Below, one piece after another: positions 29,770 through 39,337 of a DNA stretch of 64,000 nucleotides. The stretch is taken from the NCBI GenBank assembly GCA_013823985.1, contig PNNB01000024.1, positions 1-64,000 of the forward strand, read 5' to 3'. The notes under the pieces are model-generated. The model had not been told where the DNA came from and made no database searches. It saw only the letters and a list, made by a program, of their open reading frames with translations. Every line of letters begins with the position of its first letter. Position 1 is the stretch's first letter. The position numbers and the translations under genes are program-made. This DNA comes from Sphingopyxis sp. (GTDB lineage: Bacteria; Pseudomonadota; Alphaproteobacteria; Sphingomonadales; Sphingomonadaceae).

Positions 29770-30318
29770 ATGGCACGCGCAGCCAACAAAAATGGTGACG
29801 GCCCGATCATCATTAAAAAATACGCCAATCGGCGTCTCTACAATACGCAGTCATCCAAATATATCACGTTGGATTTCCTAGCCGATCTGACGCGCAAAGA
29901 AATTGATTTTAAGGTTTTGGATGCCAAGACTAACGAAGATATTACGCATGGTGTTCTGACCCAGATTATCATGGAGGAAGAAAATAGCGGCCAACAAATG
30001 CTGCCTGTTGGCTTCCTTCGTCAGTTGATAGCCATGTATGGGGATTCGATGCAGGGAATGGTGCCCCAGTTCCTCGAAAGCTCGATGGACAATTTCCGCA
30101 AGAATCAGAAACAGGTTCAGGAAGTAATCGAAACTGCCATTACGTCGGGCCCATTCGGGCATATTGCCAAGCAGAATATCGAATTCATGCGCTCAGCGCG
30201 GGAAGCACTGATGCCGAACCTTAGCGGCAAGAAACAGGAGAAGGCAGAAAGCATCGACGATCTGAAAAAACAGATGGCTGACCTTCAGGCCAAGATCGAC
30301 AAACTTTCGGCTGACTAA
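29770..30318 (+). CDS. phaR: Polyhydroxyalkanoate synthesis repressor
   Basis: PhaR binds DNA and polyhydroxyalkanoate granules and represses phasin and its own gene until polymer is present. The 182-residue protein has the PHB/PHA accumulation regulator amino-terminal domain (IKKYANRRLYNTQSSKYITL, residues about 15-35), then a second conserved part (MYGDSMQGMVPQFLE) and a C-terminal coiled coil (DDLKKQMADLQAKIDKL). The start ATG has AAGGA nine bases upstream. No phaC, phaA or phaB lies in the window. Confidence 0.92.
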   Translation: MARAANKNGDGPIIIKKYANRRLYNTQSSKYITLDFLADLTRKEIDFKVLDAKTNEDITHGVLTQIIMEEENSGQQMLPVGFLRQLIAMYGDSMQGMVPQFLESSMDNFRKNQKQVQEVIETAITSGPFGHIAKQNIEFMRSAREALMPNLSGKKQEKAESIDDLKKQMADLQAKIDKLSAD

Positions 30319-30353
30319 TCAGATAATCTATAACAAATATCGCGGATAAGAAC

Positions 30354-31883
30354 TTGATAAAAAATGCATTAAGTGTCACCCGGACCCAGAATTTTGCGGG
30401 CTGGTACCAAGAGGTTATTTCCGAAGGCGATCTAGCCGAGGAATCGGGCGTCCGCGGTTGCATGGTCATTCGCCCATGGGGTTATGGCATTTGGGAGCGC
30501 ATCCAGAAACTGATGGATGCCGAAATTAAGGCCGCTGGCGTTGATAATTGCTATTTCCCGTTATTCATTCCGCTCTCCTTTTTTGAAAAGGAAGCTGACC
30601 ATGTGGACGGCTTTGCCAAGGAAATGGCGGTTGTTACACATCACCGGCTTGTCGGAGACGGCAAGGGAAAGCTGATCCCCGACCCTGACTCGAAACTGGA
30701 AGAGCCTCTGGTCGTGCGTCCGACATCCGAGACGGTCATTGGCGCCGCCATGAGCCGTTGGGTTCAAAGCTGGCGCGACTTGCCCTTGATGGTAAACCAG
30801 TGGGCCAATGTGGTGCGCTGGGAAATGCGCACGCGTATGTTTTTGCGCACGAGCGAGTTTCTCTGGCAAGAGGGGCACACGGCCCATATCGACAGGGAAG
30901 ATGCGCTCAAAGAAACGATGCGGGCGCTCGAAATGTACCGCGCTTTTGCCGAAGGTCCGCTGGCTATGCCAGTTGTTGCGGGTGAAAAGCCTGAAAATGA
31001 ACGCTTTCCTGGTGCCGTTGCGACCTATTCAATTGAGGCAATGATGCAGGACGGTAAAGCCTTGCAGGCCGGGACATCGCATTATCTGGGTACCGGTTTT
31101 GCGGAGTCTTCCGGGATCCGTTATCAGGACAAGGAAGGCAGCCAGCAATATGCACATACCACCAGTTGGGGTGTATCCACGCGCCTGATCGGCGGAGTTA
31201 TCATGACCCATGGTGATGATGACGGCTTGCGCTGCCCGCCGCAGATTGCGCCGCATCAGATTATCATCATTCCGATGCTACGCGACAATGACGATGATGA
31301 GGCGGTGCTGGAATATTGCCGCACCTTGCGGACCGCCTTGTTGGCGCTTTCGGCGTTCGGCGAGCCACTTCGTGTATTGCTCGACACCAAGGCGACCAAG
31401 GCATCCAACAAACGTTGGTCTTGGGTCAAAAAAGGTGCGCCGGTCATTGTCGAAGTCGGTCCCCGCGATGTTTCCGAAGGGAAAGCCGCAGTTTTACGGC
31501 GTGACCTACTGTACAAGGACGATGGCAAACTAGCCACAGCCTTTACGCCACGCGCTGAATTTGTGGGCAACGCGGTTGCGATGGTCGAAGATATCCAATC
31601 GACACTCTATGCGGAGGCAAAAGCCCGCATGGACGCCAATATCCGCCGTGATGTCACGGACCTCGCTGCGCATTTTGCTGGCGATGAAGCTGGCTTTGCC
31701 GGCTGGGTCGAAGTGCAATGGGCACGCCCGACGGGCGCGGCCCTCGACAAGATTGTCGAGCAGTTGAAGGCTCTGAAACTGACAATGCGTAATAGCCCGC
31801 TAGACGCGTCACCCCCGGATGGGCCATGCTTCTTCACTGGCGAGCCTGCCGTCGAGCGGATTTTGATTGGGCGGACGTATTGA
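30354..31883 (+). CDS. proS: Prolyl-tRNA synthetase, archaeal/eukaryotic type
   Basis: This enzyme charges tRNA-Pro. The 509-residue class II synthetase has motif 1 in CMVIRPWGYGIWERIQ, PTSETVIG, and motif 2 in WANVVRWEMRTRMFLRTSEFLWQEGHTAH. The C-terminal part ends with tyrosine, as in the archaeal/eukaryote-like ProRS group (type 3). It lacks the large editing insertion of the E. coli enzyme and differs from the short alphaproteobacterial ProRS that I would expect in most relatives. The only plausible start is TTG 30354, after CGGATAAG. It stands 35 bases behind phaR. Confidence 0.92.
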   Translation: MIKNALSVTRTQNFAGWYQEVISEGDLAEESGVRGCMVIRPWGYGIWERIQKLMDAEIKAAGVDNCYFPLFIPLSFFEKEADHVDGFAKEMAVVTHHRLVGDGKGKLIPDPDSKLEEPLVVRPTSETVIGAAMSRWVQSWRDLPLMVNQWANVVRWEMRTRMFLRTSEFLWQEGHTAHIDREDALKETMRALEMYRAFAEGPLAMPVVAGEKPENERFPGAVATYSIEAMMQDGKALQAGTSHYLGTGFAESSGIRYQDKEGSQQYAHTTSWGVSTRLIGGVIMTHGDDDGLRCPPQIAPHQIIIIPMLRDNDDDEAVLEYCRTLRTALLALSAFGEPLRVLLDTKATKASNKRWSWVKKGAPVIVEVGPRDVSEGKAAVLRRDLLYKDDGKLATAFTPRAEFVGNAVAMVEDIQSTLYAEAKARMDANIRRDVTDLAAHFAGDEAGFAGWVEVQWARPTGAALDKIVEQLKALKLTMRNSPLDASPPDGPCFFTGEPAVERILIGRTY

Positions 31884-31901
31884 ATTGAGGGACGAAGCTC
31901 G

Positions 31902-32351
31902 ATGAGTTGGGACATTTTCGTTCAAGATTTCCCGAATGTAGAAAAAATTTCGGACATTCCTGATGATTTTGTGCCAAACTCTATCGGAACTCGTGCAGAT
32001 ATAATCGCAAAAATACTCGGCTCGTTTCCCTCCGCCAATTTCAATGACCCGAGTTGGGGAGTAATTGAAACCCCCGACGGTTCGATCGAAGTGAATATTG
32101 GTAACAATGACGACTGCGACGGTTTTATGCTCCACGTCAGGGGAGGCAAAGCCACCTTTGAAGCGGTGTCAGCAATAGTTACCGCTTTAGGTTGTCGTGC
32201 TATTGATTGCCAAACAAGCGAGTTTTTTGAAATTGAATCTGGCCGGGCGAGCTTTTCGAATTGGCAAGATTACAGAGATCAGGTGGTTAGCGCATATGAA
32301 AAGCCGACAAAGCCAAGTTTTTGGACAAGGTTTCGACGCCTTTGGGATTAA
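31902..32351 (+). CDS. Hypothetical protein, 149 residues
   Basis: I do not recognise this protein. It starts MSWDIFVQDFP, is acidic in its first two thirds, and has no membrane segment, signal peptide or cysteine-rich motif. The C terminus is basic and aromatic (SFWTRFRRLWD). The beginning (WDIFVQDFP) and a late SNWQDYRDQV resemble small proteins of immunity or SMI1/Imm type only in general character; that is a guess. Base composition is more AT-rich than in the flanking synthetase and RNase genes. It has GAGG before the ATG, begins 18 bases after proS and ends 5 bases before rnr, so it is in the same operon. Confidence 0.72.
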   Translation: MSWDIFVQDFPNVEKISDIPDDFVPNSIGTRADIIAKILGSFPSANFNDPSWGVIETPDGSIEVNIGNNDDCDGFMLHVRGGKATFEAVSAIVTALGCRAIDCQTSEFFEIESGRASFSNWQDYRDQVVSAYEKPTKPSFWTRFRRLWD

Positions 32352-32356
32352 CCTAC

Positions 32357-34621
32357 GTGGCTGACCGCAAACGCGTAACCGCGCTACCCACGCGTGACCA
32401 GATTATGGCATTTATTCAGGAAAGTAGCGAACCCGCTGGGAAACGCGAAATCGCACGTGAGTTCGGGCTTCGCGGGAATGAGAAAATTGCGCTGAAAGCG
32501 CTCCTCAAAGATATGACGGACGAGGGGCTAATCGATATGGCCCCGGGTCGCGCATTCCATAAAATGGGCGGTGTTCCCAAAGTTACGGTTCTGAAAATCG
32601 TCGGCATTGACGGCAATCAGCCGGTCGCCGTTCCCGAACATTGGGAAGCCGAAGGAATCCCCATTCCCAAAATCCGTGTGGTCGAGTCCAAGGGAAAGCG
32701 CGGGGCACTCGGCATTGGCGACCGGATATTGGCTCGCACCGACGAGCGGGGCAACGGGTGGACCGCACATGTCATGAAAAAGCTCGCTAAAGGAAGCGAG
32801 CAGATATTGGGCGTGGTCGAAGGCGGAGACAATGGCCGTTTCTGGCTGAAGTCCGTTGATAAAAAGGCGCGTTTCGACACGCCTATCGGGGAAGTAGGCG
32901 AGGCAAAGGCAGGCGATCTGGTGCTTGCGGAACTCACCGGGAATGCGCAGCGCAAATCAGCCCGTGTAACACAGGTGCTGGGCGACCCGTTTGCGCCGAA
33001 AAGCTTCAGCCTTATCGCCATCCACAAATATGGTATCCCGTTTGAGATACCCGAAGCCGCCGAAACCGAAGCGGCACGGGTAAGCAGTTTGCCCGTTACG
33101 GCGGATCATCGCGAAGATTTGCGACATTTGCCGATCATCGCGATCGACCCGCGGGATGCTCGTGACTTCGATGATGCCATCTGGGCCGCACCCAATGCGG
33201 AGACGGGAGGCTTTGATGCTATCGTCGCGATCGCCGATGTCAGCTATTATGTCCGCCCCGGGAGCGCTCTTGACCGCGAAGCCACCAAACGCGGTAACAG
33301 CGTCTATTTCCCAGATCTTGTGGTCCCGATGCTGCCCCATGCCCTATCATCCGACAAATGCTCGCTGCGGGCGGGGGAGGATCGTGCGGTCATTGCTTGC
33401 CATTTGGCTATCGGAAAGACCGGGCAAGTGACGTCATGGCGTTTTACCCGCGCTGTGGCACGGATTTCTGCCAATATTCCTTATCCCGATGCGCAAGCCG
33501 CCATAGACGGGAAGATGGAAAATCCATTGCTGGAGACTGCGCTCAAGCCACTCTGGGCCTGTTGGCGGTTGTTGGCGCGGGCACGGAGCAAGCGGGCTCC
33601 GTTAGAACTGAACCTTCCAGAAAAGCGTATCACTCTGGATGAGCAGGGCCGCGTGACGGGCGTGGCCGAACGCGAGCAATTGGAAGCACACCGGCTGGTC
33701 GAGGATTTCATGATCGCCGCCAATGTTGCTGCAGCTAAAGCGTTAGAAGCGAAGAAATCGCCCCTGATCTATCGCGCGCATGAACCGCCGAGCCGCGAGA
33801 AATTGGTGGCGCTCAAGGAATATCTGCAAACATTCGACATTGATTTCGCCCTGGGACAGGTCATCAAGCCGGAGACCTTCAATACGATCCTCAGCAAGGT
33901 GATCGATGAGGAAATTCGCCCGCAAATCATGGAAGCCGTGCTTCGGAGCCAGACTCAAGCCTATTATGGCCCGACCAATGTGGGCCATTTCGGCCTATCG
34001 CTCGGCAGCTACGCCCACTTTACCTCGCCTATCCGCCGTTATGCTGACCTTATTGTCCATCGCGCTCTCGTCAGCGCCTATGGCTTGGAAATGCCAAAGC
34101 CGAAGATGAAAGATGTCGAGCCTACGACCGGCCTGACCGAGGTCGCGGTCGCAAAGCTAGCCGCGACGGCTGAAGCGATCAGCCGCACGGAACGCCGCGC
34201 TATGGAGGCGGAGCGGGAGACGACCGACCGCTATATCGCCGCCTATCTGTCGGCGCATGTCGGCGAAATCGTCCAAGCGCGGATCACTGGCGTCCAGAAT
34301 TTCGGATTTTTCGCTACAGTTGAAGGTGTTGGCGGCGACGGTTTGGTGCCGGTCTCAACTCTCGGCAAGGATTATTTCCACTATGACGAGGCAAGCCAGA
34401 CGCTGATCGGGGAAAAAACCCGGCAGGAGTTCCGTCCGGGTATGCGTCTGGAATTGCGATTAGCGGAAGCAAATCCCGTATCGGGATCGCTACGGTTCGA
34501 ATTGCCCGAGGGTGCCAGCTATCCGTCGGATCGGCCCAAGCACAAGCATAAAGCGGGCAAGTTCGAAGTCGGCAAACGCGGACGGCCGAAAAATATCCGC
34601 CATCAGGGAAAGCGGCGCTAG
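32357..34621 (+). CDS. rnr: Ribonuclease R
   Basis: RNase R is a processive 3'-5' exoribonuclease that degrades structured RNA and acts in rRNA quality control. The 754-residue protein has an amino-terminal winged helix (SEPAGKREIAREFGL) and cold-shock domains. The catalytic RNB domain has the metal-binding IDPRDARDFDDAI and SYAHFTSPIRRYADLIVHRAL. A C-terminal S1 domain (GEIVQARITGVQNFGFF) and a basic tail follow. I use GTG 32357, which has GGGA upstream and follows the preceding stop by five bases. An in-frame TTG at 32321 would overlap the preceding gene. Confidence 0.94.
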   Translation: MADRKRVTALPTRDQIMAFIQESSEPAGKREIAREFGLRGNEKIALKALLKDMTDEGLIDMAPGRAFHKMGGVPKVTVLKIVGIDGNQPVAVPEHWEAEGIPIPKIRVVESKGKRGALGIGDRILARTDERGNGWTAHVMKKLAKGSEQILGVVEGGDNGRFWLKSVDKKARFDTPIGEVGEAKAGDLVLAELTGNAQRKSARVTQVLGDPFAPKSFSLIAIHKYGIPFEIPEAAETEAARVSSLPVTADHREDLRHLPIIAIDPRDARDFDDAIWAAPNAETGGFDAIVAIADVSYYVRPGSALDREATKRGNSVYFPDLVVPMLPHALSSDKCSLRAGEDRAVIACHLAIGKTGQVTSWRFTRAVARISANIPYPDAQAAIDGKMENPLLETALKPLWACWRLLARARSKRAPLELNLPEKRITLDEQGRVTGVAEREQLEAHRLVEDFMIAANVAAAKALEAKKSPLIYRAHEPPSREKLVALKEYLQTFDIDFALGQVIKPETFNTILSKVIDEEIRPQIMEAVLRSQTQAYYGPTNVGHFGLSLGSYAHFTSPIRRYADLIVHRALVSAYGLEMPKPKMKDVEPTTGLTEVAVAKLAATAEAISRTERRAMEAERETTDRYIAAYLSAHVGEIVQARITGVQNFGFFATVEGVGGDGLVPVSTLGKDYFHYDEASQTLIGEKTRQEFRPGMRLELRLAEANPVSGSLRFELPEGASYPSDRPKHKHKAGKFEVGKRGRPKNIRHQGKRR

Positions 34622-34631
34622 CCGCCTGAGA

Positions 34632-35087
34632 TCAGCTCAATTCGTCAAGCGCCTCGTCGGTCAATGACCCCGGAATCACCATAACGGGGCAGGGCAGAGT
34701 GCCCGCATTTATCCCGGTAAAGTGCGCGATCAGCGGACCCGGCGCACCCTGTGCAGCGGCCCCCAACACCAACGCCGCGATTTCGGGCTGTTCGGCCAGC
34801 ATGACCTTGACCACCTCAATCGCGTCGCCGGATTTAACGGTAATGGCGGGCCGCACGCCCATTTCTTCGAAAATAGAACCTGCCGCGCCCGTCACCAGCT
34901 CTTCGGCCCGAACCCGCGCCTCTTCCTCCATCGTCGCCTGAACGCCACCCCAGGCGACAAAGTCGGCCTGCTCGACCAATGCCAAGATATGGACCGCGCC
35001 GTCGGTCTTTGCCGCACGGCGCGAAGCGAAACGCAAGGCCAAGCGGGCTTCTTCCGTTTCGTCGATTACAACCAGATATGTACGCAT
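34632..35087 (-). CDS. Universal stress protein family (UspA)
   Basis: This 151-residue cytoplasmic protein has the UspA nucleotide-binding fold. It begins MRTYLVVIDETEEARLALRFA, has LALVEQADF in the second strand, and ends with the ATP-loop text ALVLGAAAQGAPGPL and PVMVIPGS. ATP-binding members carry a G-X2-G-X9-G-S/T loop, and this version is similar but not identical. The start is ATG 35087 with GGGGGAG directly in front; in-frame ATGs at 35123 and 35165 lack it. The gene is convergent with rnr, ten bases apart. Its role in stress response is inferred from family only. Confidence 0.86.
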   Translation of the reverse strand: MRTYLVVIDETEEARLALRFASRRAAKTDGAVHILALVEQADFVAWGGVQATMEEEARVRAEELVTGAAGSIFEEMGVRPAITVKSGDAIEVVKVMLAEQPEIAALVLGAAAQGAPGPLIAHFTGINAGTLPCPVMVIPGSLTDEALDELS

Positions 35088-35240
35088 GGGCTCCCCCCGG
35101 CCGACCTTGAGCGGTCGGGCCATTATGAATTCGTATAGCCTGCGCGATATTTGAAGCCTTGGCAACCTTATCGCGCTTGACGCTGGGGAAAGCTTGGCTA
35201 TTCGATGAACGGAAATCTTGTCCCAGAAAAGGCCTTTCGA

Positions 35241-36524
35241 ATGCCCATCGAACTCAAAATGCCCGCACTGTCCCCAACGATGGAGGAGGGTACGCTTGCA
35301 AAATGGTTGGTGAAAGAGGGCGATAGTGTTTCTTCTGGCGATTTGCTGGCCGAGATCGAAACAGACAAGGCCACCATGGAATTTGAGGCCGTGGATGAAG
35401 GGGTTATCACCAAATTGCTCGTGGCCGAAGGCACCGACGGCGTAAAGGTTGGTACGATCATCGCCATGATTGCGGGCGAGGATGAGGACTCCACCCCTGC
35501 ACCAAAGGTAGCGCCTGCAGAACCCAAGGCCGAGGCCGCCCCGCCACCACCGCCCGCTGCTGTCGCCTTGGCGCCCGCCGCGCCTGCGGCTCCCGCTGTC
35601 CAGTCGGACGGCGACCGCGTCAAGGCAAGCCCGCTCGCCCGCCGCATTGCCTCCGAACGTGCGGTCGACCTATCCCAGATATCCGGAACTGGCCCCAACG
35701 GCCGTATCGTCAAGCAGGATGTCGAAGCAGCAATCGGCGGCGCGCCTGCCGCCCCCGCTGCTATTGCTGCAACCTCCGCTTCGCCATCGGCATCAGCCCC
35801 CAAAGCTGCGCCGGCTGCCGCTATCGATACCGATATCCCGCACGAAGTCGTCAAGCTCAGCAATATGCGCAAAACCATTGCGCGCCGCCTGACCGAGAGT
35901 AAGCAGCAGGTGCCGCATATCTACCTCACGGTTGATGTCCGGCTCGATGCCTTGTTGAAACTGCGTGCTGAGTTGAACGCAAGCCTTGAAAGCCGCGGCG
36001 TGAAGCTGTCGGTCAACGACATGCTGATCAAGGCGCTTGGCCTTGCGCTCATCCAGGTGCCCAAATGCAATGTCAGCTTTGCCGGCGATACGATGCTGCA
36101 ATATAGCCGCGCCGACATCAGCGTTGCGGTTTCGGTGCCGACAGGTCTGATCACACCCATCGTCAAGGGCGCAGAAAGCAAGACGCTTTCGGCCATTTCG
36201 ACCGAAATTGGCGAGCTTGCGGGGCGTGCGAAGGAAGGCAAGCTGCAACCCCATGAATATCAGGGCGGCACCGCTTCCATCTCCAACATGGGCATGATGG
36301 GAATCAAGCAGTTTGAGGCTGTCATCAACCCGCCGCAGGGGATGATCCTAGCCATTGGGGCAGGTGAAAAGCGCCCCTACATCGTCGATGACGCCCTCGC
36401 GATCGCTACGGTCATGAGTGCAACCGGCTCGTTCGACCACCGTGCAATCGATGGCGCGGATGGAGCGATGCTGATGAAGGTATTCAAGGAATTGGTGGAG
36501 AAGCCGCTGGGGCTGGTGGCCTGA
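35241..36524 (+). CDS. pdhC: Pyruvate dehydrogenase E2, dihydrolipoamide acetyltransferase
   Basis: E2 forms the core of the pyruvate dehydrogenase complex and passes the acetyl group to CoA. The 427-residue protein has one lipoyl domain ([11 protein letters not shown], lysine near 43), then an Ala/Pro-rich linker. The E1/E3-binding domain follows ([20 protein letters not shown]), then a second linker and the catalytic domain ending in [13 protein letters not shown] with the active-site histidine. [17 protein letters not shown] is the standard amino terminus, so ATG 35241 is used. pdhA and pdhB are not in the window. Lpd follows after one unknown gene. Confidence 0.94.
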   Translation: MPIELKMPALSPTMEEGTLAKWLVKEGDSVSSGDLLAEIETDKATMEFEAVDEGVITKLLVAEGTDGVKVGTIIAMIAGEDEDSTPAPKVAPAEPKAEAAPPPPPAAVALAPAAPAAPAVQSDGDRVKASPLARRIASERAVDLSQISGTGPNGRIVKQDVEAAIGGAPAAPAAIAATSASPSASAPKAAPAAAIDTDIPHEVVKLSNMRKTIARRLTESKQQVPHIYLTVDVRLDALLKLRAELNASLESRGVKLSVNDMLIKALGLALIQVPKCNVSFAGDTMLQYSRADISVAVSVPTGLITPIVKGAESKTLSAISTEIGELAGRAKEGKLQPHEYQGGTASISNMGMMGIKQFEAVINPPQGMILAIGAGEKRPYIVDDALAIATVMSATGSFDHRAIDGADGAMLMKVFKELVEKPLGLVA

Positions 36525-36525
36525 A

Positions 36526-37038
36526 GTGACACAAAAGAGCTTCTCGCTCTATCCACAAGGTGCTTTTGTGACGGCTTTGCTGTCGTCACTTCTGGGAGCA
36601 GCTTTGTTCCTGATAATCTGCCTAGCAGCATTAGGATTAGGTCTGAGCAGATCGGATGAAAGCGTTTCTTTTGTAAATGTCTTGACCGGGATAGTTTCCG
36701 TGGCCGGATTTGCAGGGCTGGTCGGTTTCATTTCTTTTATCCCCATGGCGATACTATTACCGCCGTTAGCAACTGTGATTTCGCTCAATGGGGATCGTAA
36801 CAGTGCGACTATGACGGCCCTGCAATATGTCTCAGCGATGCTGGTAGGATCAGCTGTTGGCTATTGGATATTGAACTCAATAGCGGCGCAAACGCCGGCA
36901 TTTCCTCGTTGGTCGTGGCTCTGGCCTGGAATGATTTGGGGTTTTACGGCTTCTTATGTCTGGCGCAGGAAAATGATGAATCGTTCGGATGTTAACTCCG
37001 GATTGGAGAATGGTTTTGAAAATGATGGAGCATGCGTG
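36526..37038 (+). CDS. Hypothetical membrane protein within the pyruvate dehydrogenase operon
   Basis: I do not recognise this 170-residue protein. It has four hydrophobic segments, at about residues 15-38, 48-75, 95-115 and 122-140, and a hydrophilic C-terminal tail rich in Asn and Glu. GTG 36526 starts two bases after the E2 stop, and the TGA overlaps the lpd start (GTGA), so it is translationally tied to both neighbours. The stop codon itself ends at 37041. Codon use is more AT-rich than in pdhC and lpd, which suggests later insertion or low expression. It has no motif linking it to 2-oxoacid dehydrogenases. Confidence 0.75.
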
Positions 37039-38429
37039 TGAGTGATTACGACCTTATCGTCCTAGGTTCCGGCCCCGCTGGCTATGTGGCCGCAATCCGT
37101 GCCGCGCAGCTGGGTCTCAAAACGGCTATTGTGGAGCGTGAAAATCTGGGAGGCATCTGCCTCAACTGGGGTTGTATTCCGACGAAGGCATTGCTGCGAT
37201 CGGCAGAAATATTCCATTATATGCAGCATGCAGGCGATTATGGCCTGACGGCGGCCAATATCAGCGCCGATATCGATGCGGTGGTGAAGCGTTCGCGCGG
37301 GGTTGCAAAGCAACTGAATCAGGGCGTCACGCATCTGATGAAGAAAAACAAGATCACCGTGCATATGGGCGACGGAAAGCTGACTGCGCCGGGCAAACTG
37401 ACGGTGACGAAAGATGGCAAGACCGAAGAACTAACCGCAAAGAACATCATCATTGCCACGGGCGCGCGGGCCCGTGACCTGCCTTTTGCGCCTGCGGATG
37501 GCAAACGGATCTGGACCTACCGCCATGCGATGGTGCCGCCCGAAATGCCCAAAAAGCTTCTGGTCATCGGATCGGGGGCGATCGGGATCGAATTTGCGAG
37601 CTTCTACAACGACATGGGGGCCGAGGTCACCGTGGTCGAAATGATGGACCGGATTGTTCCCGTCGAGGACGCGGATGTCTCAACATTTCTGGAAAAGTCC
37701 CTGAAAAAACAGGGAATAACCATCATGACAGGGGCAGGGGTCGAAAGCCTGAAAGCCACCGCAAGTGGTGTGTCGGCTGCTATCAAGGGCAAAGACGGCG
37801 CCGTACTCAATGGCGAGTTCACCCATTGCATCGTGGCCATCGGGATTGTTCCGAATACCGAGAATATCGGCCTGGAAGCACTCGGCATCAAAACCACAAA
37901 GGGACATATCGATACCGATCCCATGTGCCGCACCAATGTTGCGGGTGTCTGGGCGATTGGCGATGTGACCGCACCGCCATGGTTGGCGCATAAGGCAAGC
38001 CATGAGGGCGTAATCGCTGTCGAGGCGATCGCCGGTGGTCATCCACACGCAATGGACCCGAAAAACATCCCCGGATGCACCTATTGCCACCCTCAGGTTG
38101 CCAGCGTCGGTCTGACCGAAGCCAAGGCGAAAGAGGCAGGATATGAAGTTAAAGTCGGCAACTTCCCCTTTATCGGCAACGGCAAGGCGATTGCGCTGGG
38201 CGAAGCGGAAGGCTTCATCAAGACCGTGTTTGATGCCAAAACCGGCGAATTACTGGGCGCACATATGGTTGGTGCGGAAGTGACCGAACTGATCCAGGGC
38301 TATACCATTGGCAAGACCGCCGAACTGGTCGAAGCCGACTTCATGCACACCGTCTTCCCCCATCCGACCCTGAGCGAGATGATGCACGAAAGCGTGCTGG
38401 GGGCCTATGGCAAAATGTTGCATATGTGA
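37038..38429 (+). CDS. lpd: Dihydrolipoamide dehydrogenase (E3)
   Basis: E3 reoxidises dihydrolipoyl groups of 2-oxoacid dehydrogenases with NAD+. The protein (463 residues from GTG 37038, 465 from ATG 37032) has the FAD motif GSGPAGY, the redox disulfide in GGICLNWGCIPTKALL, the NAD site GSGAIGIEFASFY, and the C-terminal HPHPTLSE-type text (FPHPTLSEMMHE). GTG 37038 is preferred because GGAG lies seven bases before it, whereas the ATG is only one base behind GGAG. The next gene overlaps its stop. Confidence 0.95.
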   Translation: MSDYDLIVLGSGPAGYVAAIRAAQLGLKTAIVERENLGGICLNWGCIPTKALLRSAEIFHYMQHAGDYGLTAANISADIDAVVKRSRGVAKQLNQGVTHLMKKNKITVHMGDGKLTAPGKLTVTKDGKTEELTAKNIIIATGARARDLPFAPADGKRIWTYRHAMVPPEMPKKLLVIGSGAIGIEFASFYNDMGAEVTVVEMMDRIVPVEDADVSTFLEKSLKKQGITIMTGAGVESLKATASGVSAAIKGKDGAVLNGEFTHCIVAIGIVPNTENIGLEALGIKTTKGHIDTDPMCRTNVAGVWAIGDVTAPPWLAHKASHEGVIAVEAIAGGHPHAMDPKNIPGCTYCHPQVASVGLTEAKAKEAGYEVKVGNFPFIGNGKAIALGEAEGFIKTVFDAKTGELLGAHMVGAEVTELIQGYTIGKTAELVEADFMHTVFPHPTLSEMMHESVLGAYGKMLHM

Positions 38430-39337
38430 TGGCCAAGGGCACGCAGGATTTTACGCCCGATCCACGCAATGAACGGATCCTGATCAACGTCAACGGTGTC
38501 CTTACCCCGCGCGCGGAAGCCGTTGTCTCTGTTTTCGATAGCGGTTTCATGCTGGGTGATGGCGTATGGGAGGGCATCCGCGTGTACAAGGGTCGGATGG
38601 CCTTCCTGAAAGAGCATCTCGACAGGCTTTGGGAAGGGGCGAAGGCGATCGCGATGGATATCGGGATCAGCCGCGCGGAGATGATCGAGCGCCTTGAAGC
38701 GACGGTCGCCGCAAACGCCATGGGCGCGTGCCATATCCGCCTGATGGTGACGCGCGGGATACGGTCTACGCCCTATCAGGACCCACGGGTAGTGGTCAGT
38801 CCCGCCACCATCGTCATCATTGCCGAGCATAAAGAACCCCACGCCGAGGTCATCGAAAAGGGTATCAGCCTTTTCACCGTCCATGTACGCCGGGGCGATC
38901 CAGCGGTGCAGGATCCCAAGCTTAATTCCCATAGCAAGTTGAACTGCATTACGGCGTGCATCCAGGCGACAGAGGCGGGTGCGAATGAAGGTTTGATGCT
39001 CGATCCGCACGGTTTCGTTGCCACTTGCAATTCAACGCATTTCTTCATTGTCAGAAAAGGTGAAGTCTGGACCTCCACCGGTGATTATTGTCTTGGCGGG
39101 ATCACGCGCGCCAATGTGATCAAGATCTGCCGGGAGCAGGGCATTCCGGTGTTCGAGAAGAATTTTTCGCTCACCGAAGTGTATAGCGCCGAGGAGGCAT
39201 TTGTAACCGGCACATTTGCTGGGGTCTGTCCTGTACACACAATCGACGGACGCAAAATAAGCGAGGGTCGGGGCCCAATGGTTGAGCGGCTACAGTCGCT
39301 CTACAAAGCCTTCGTCGAGCGGGACATCGCCGGATGA
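38429..39337 (+). CDS. Aminotransferase class IV (branched-chain or D-amino-acid type)
   Basis: This 302-residue fold-type IV PLP enzyme has the cofactor lysine in SHSKLNCITACIQATEAGANEG, a FDSGFMLGDGVWEGIRVY segment early on, and a TGTFAGVCPV cofactor loop. The family covers IlvE, D-amino-acid transaminase and aminodeoxychorismate lyase; I cannot decide between the first two. ATG 38429 shares bases with the lpd stop (TGATG), and the next gene overlaps in ATGA, so three genes are tightly coupled. Its placement behind E3 suggests a link to branched-chain amino acid or pyruvate metabolism. Confidence 0.87.
   Translation: MAKGTQDFTPDPRNERILINVNGVLTPRAEAVVSVFDSGFMLGDGVWEGIRVYKGRMAFLKEHLDRLWEGAKAIAMDIGISRAEMIERLEATVAANAMGACHIRLMVTRGIRSTPYQDPRVVVSPATIVIIAEHKEPHAEVIEKGISLFTVHVRRGDPAVQDPKLNSHSKLNCITACIQATEAGANEGLMLDPHGFVATCNSTHFFIVRKGEVWTSTGDYCLGGITRANVIKICREQGIPVFEKNFSLTEVYSAEEAFVTGTFAGVCPVHTIDGRKISEGRGPMVERLQSLYKAFVERDIAG

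Noticed and set aside
35198-35878. Ala/Ser-rich open frame opposite pdhC
   Set aside because: Its composition mirrors the Ala/Pro-rich linkers of E2 read backwards; no start context or domain supports it.
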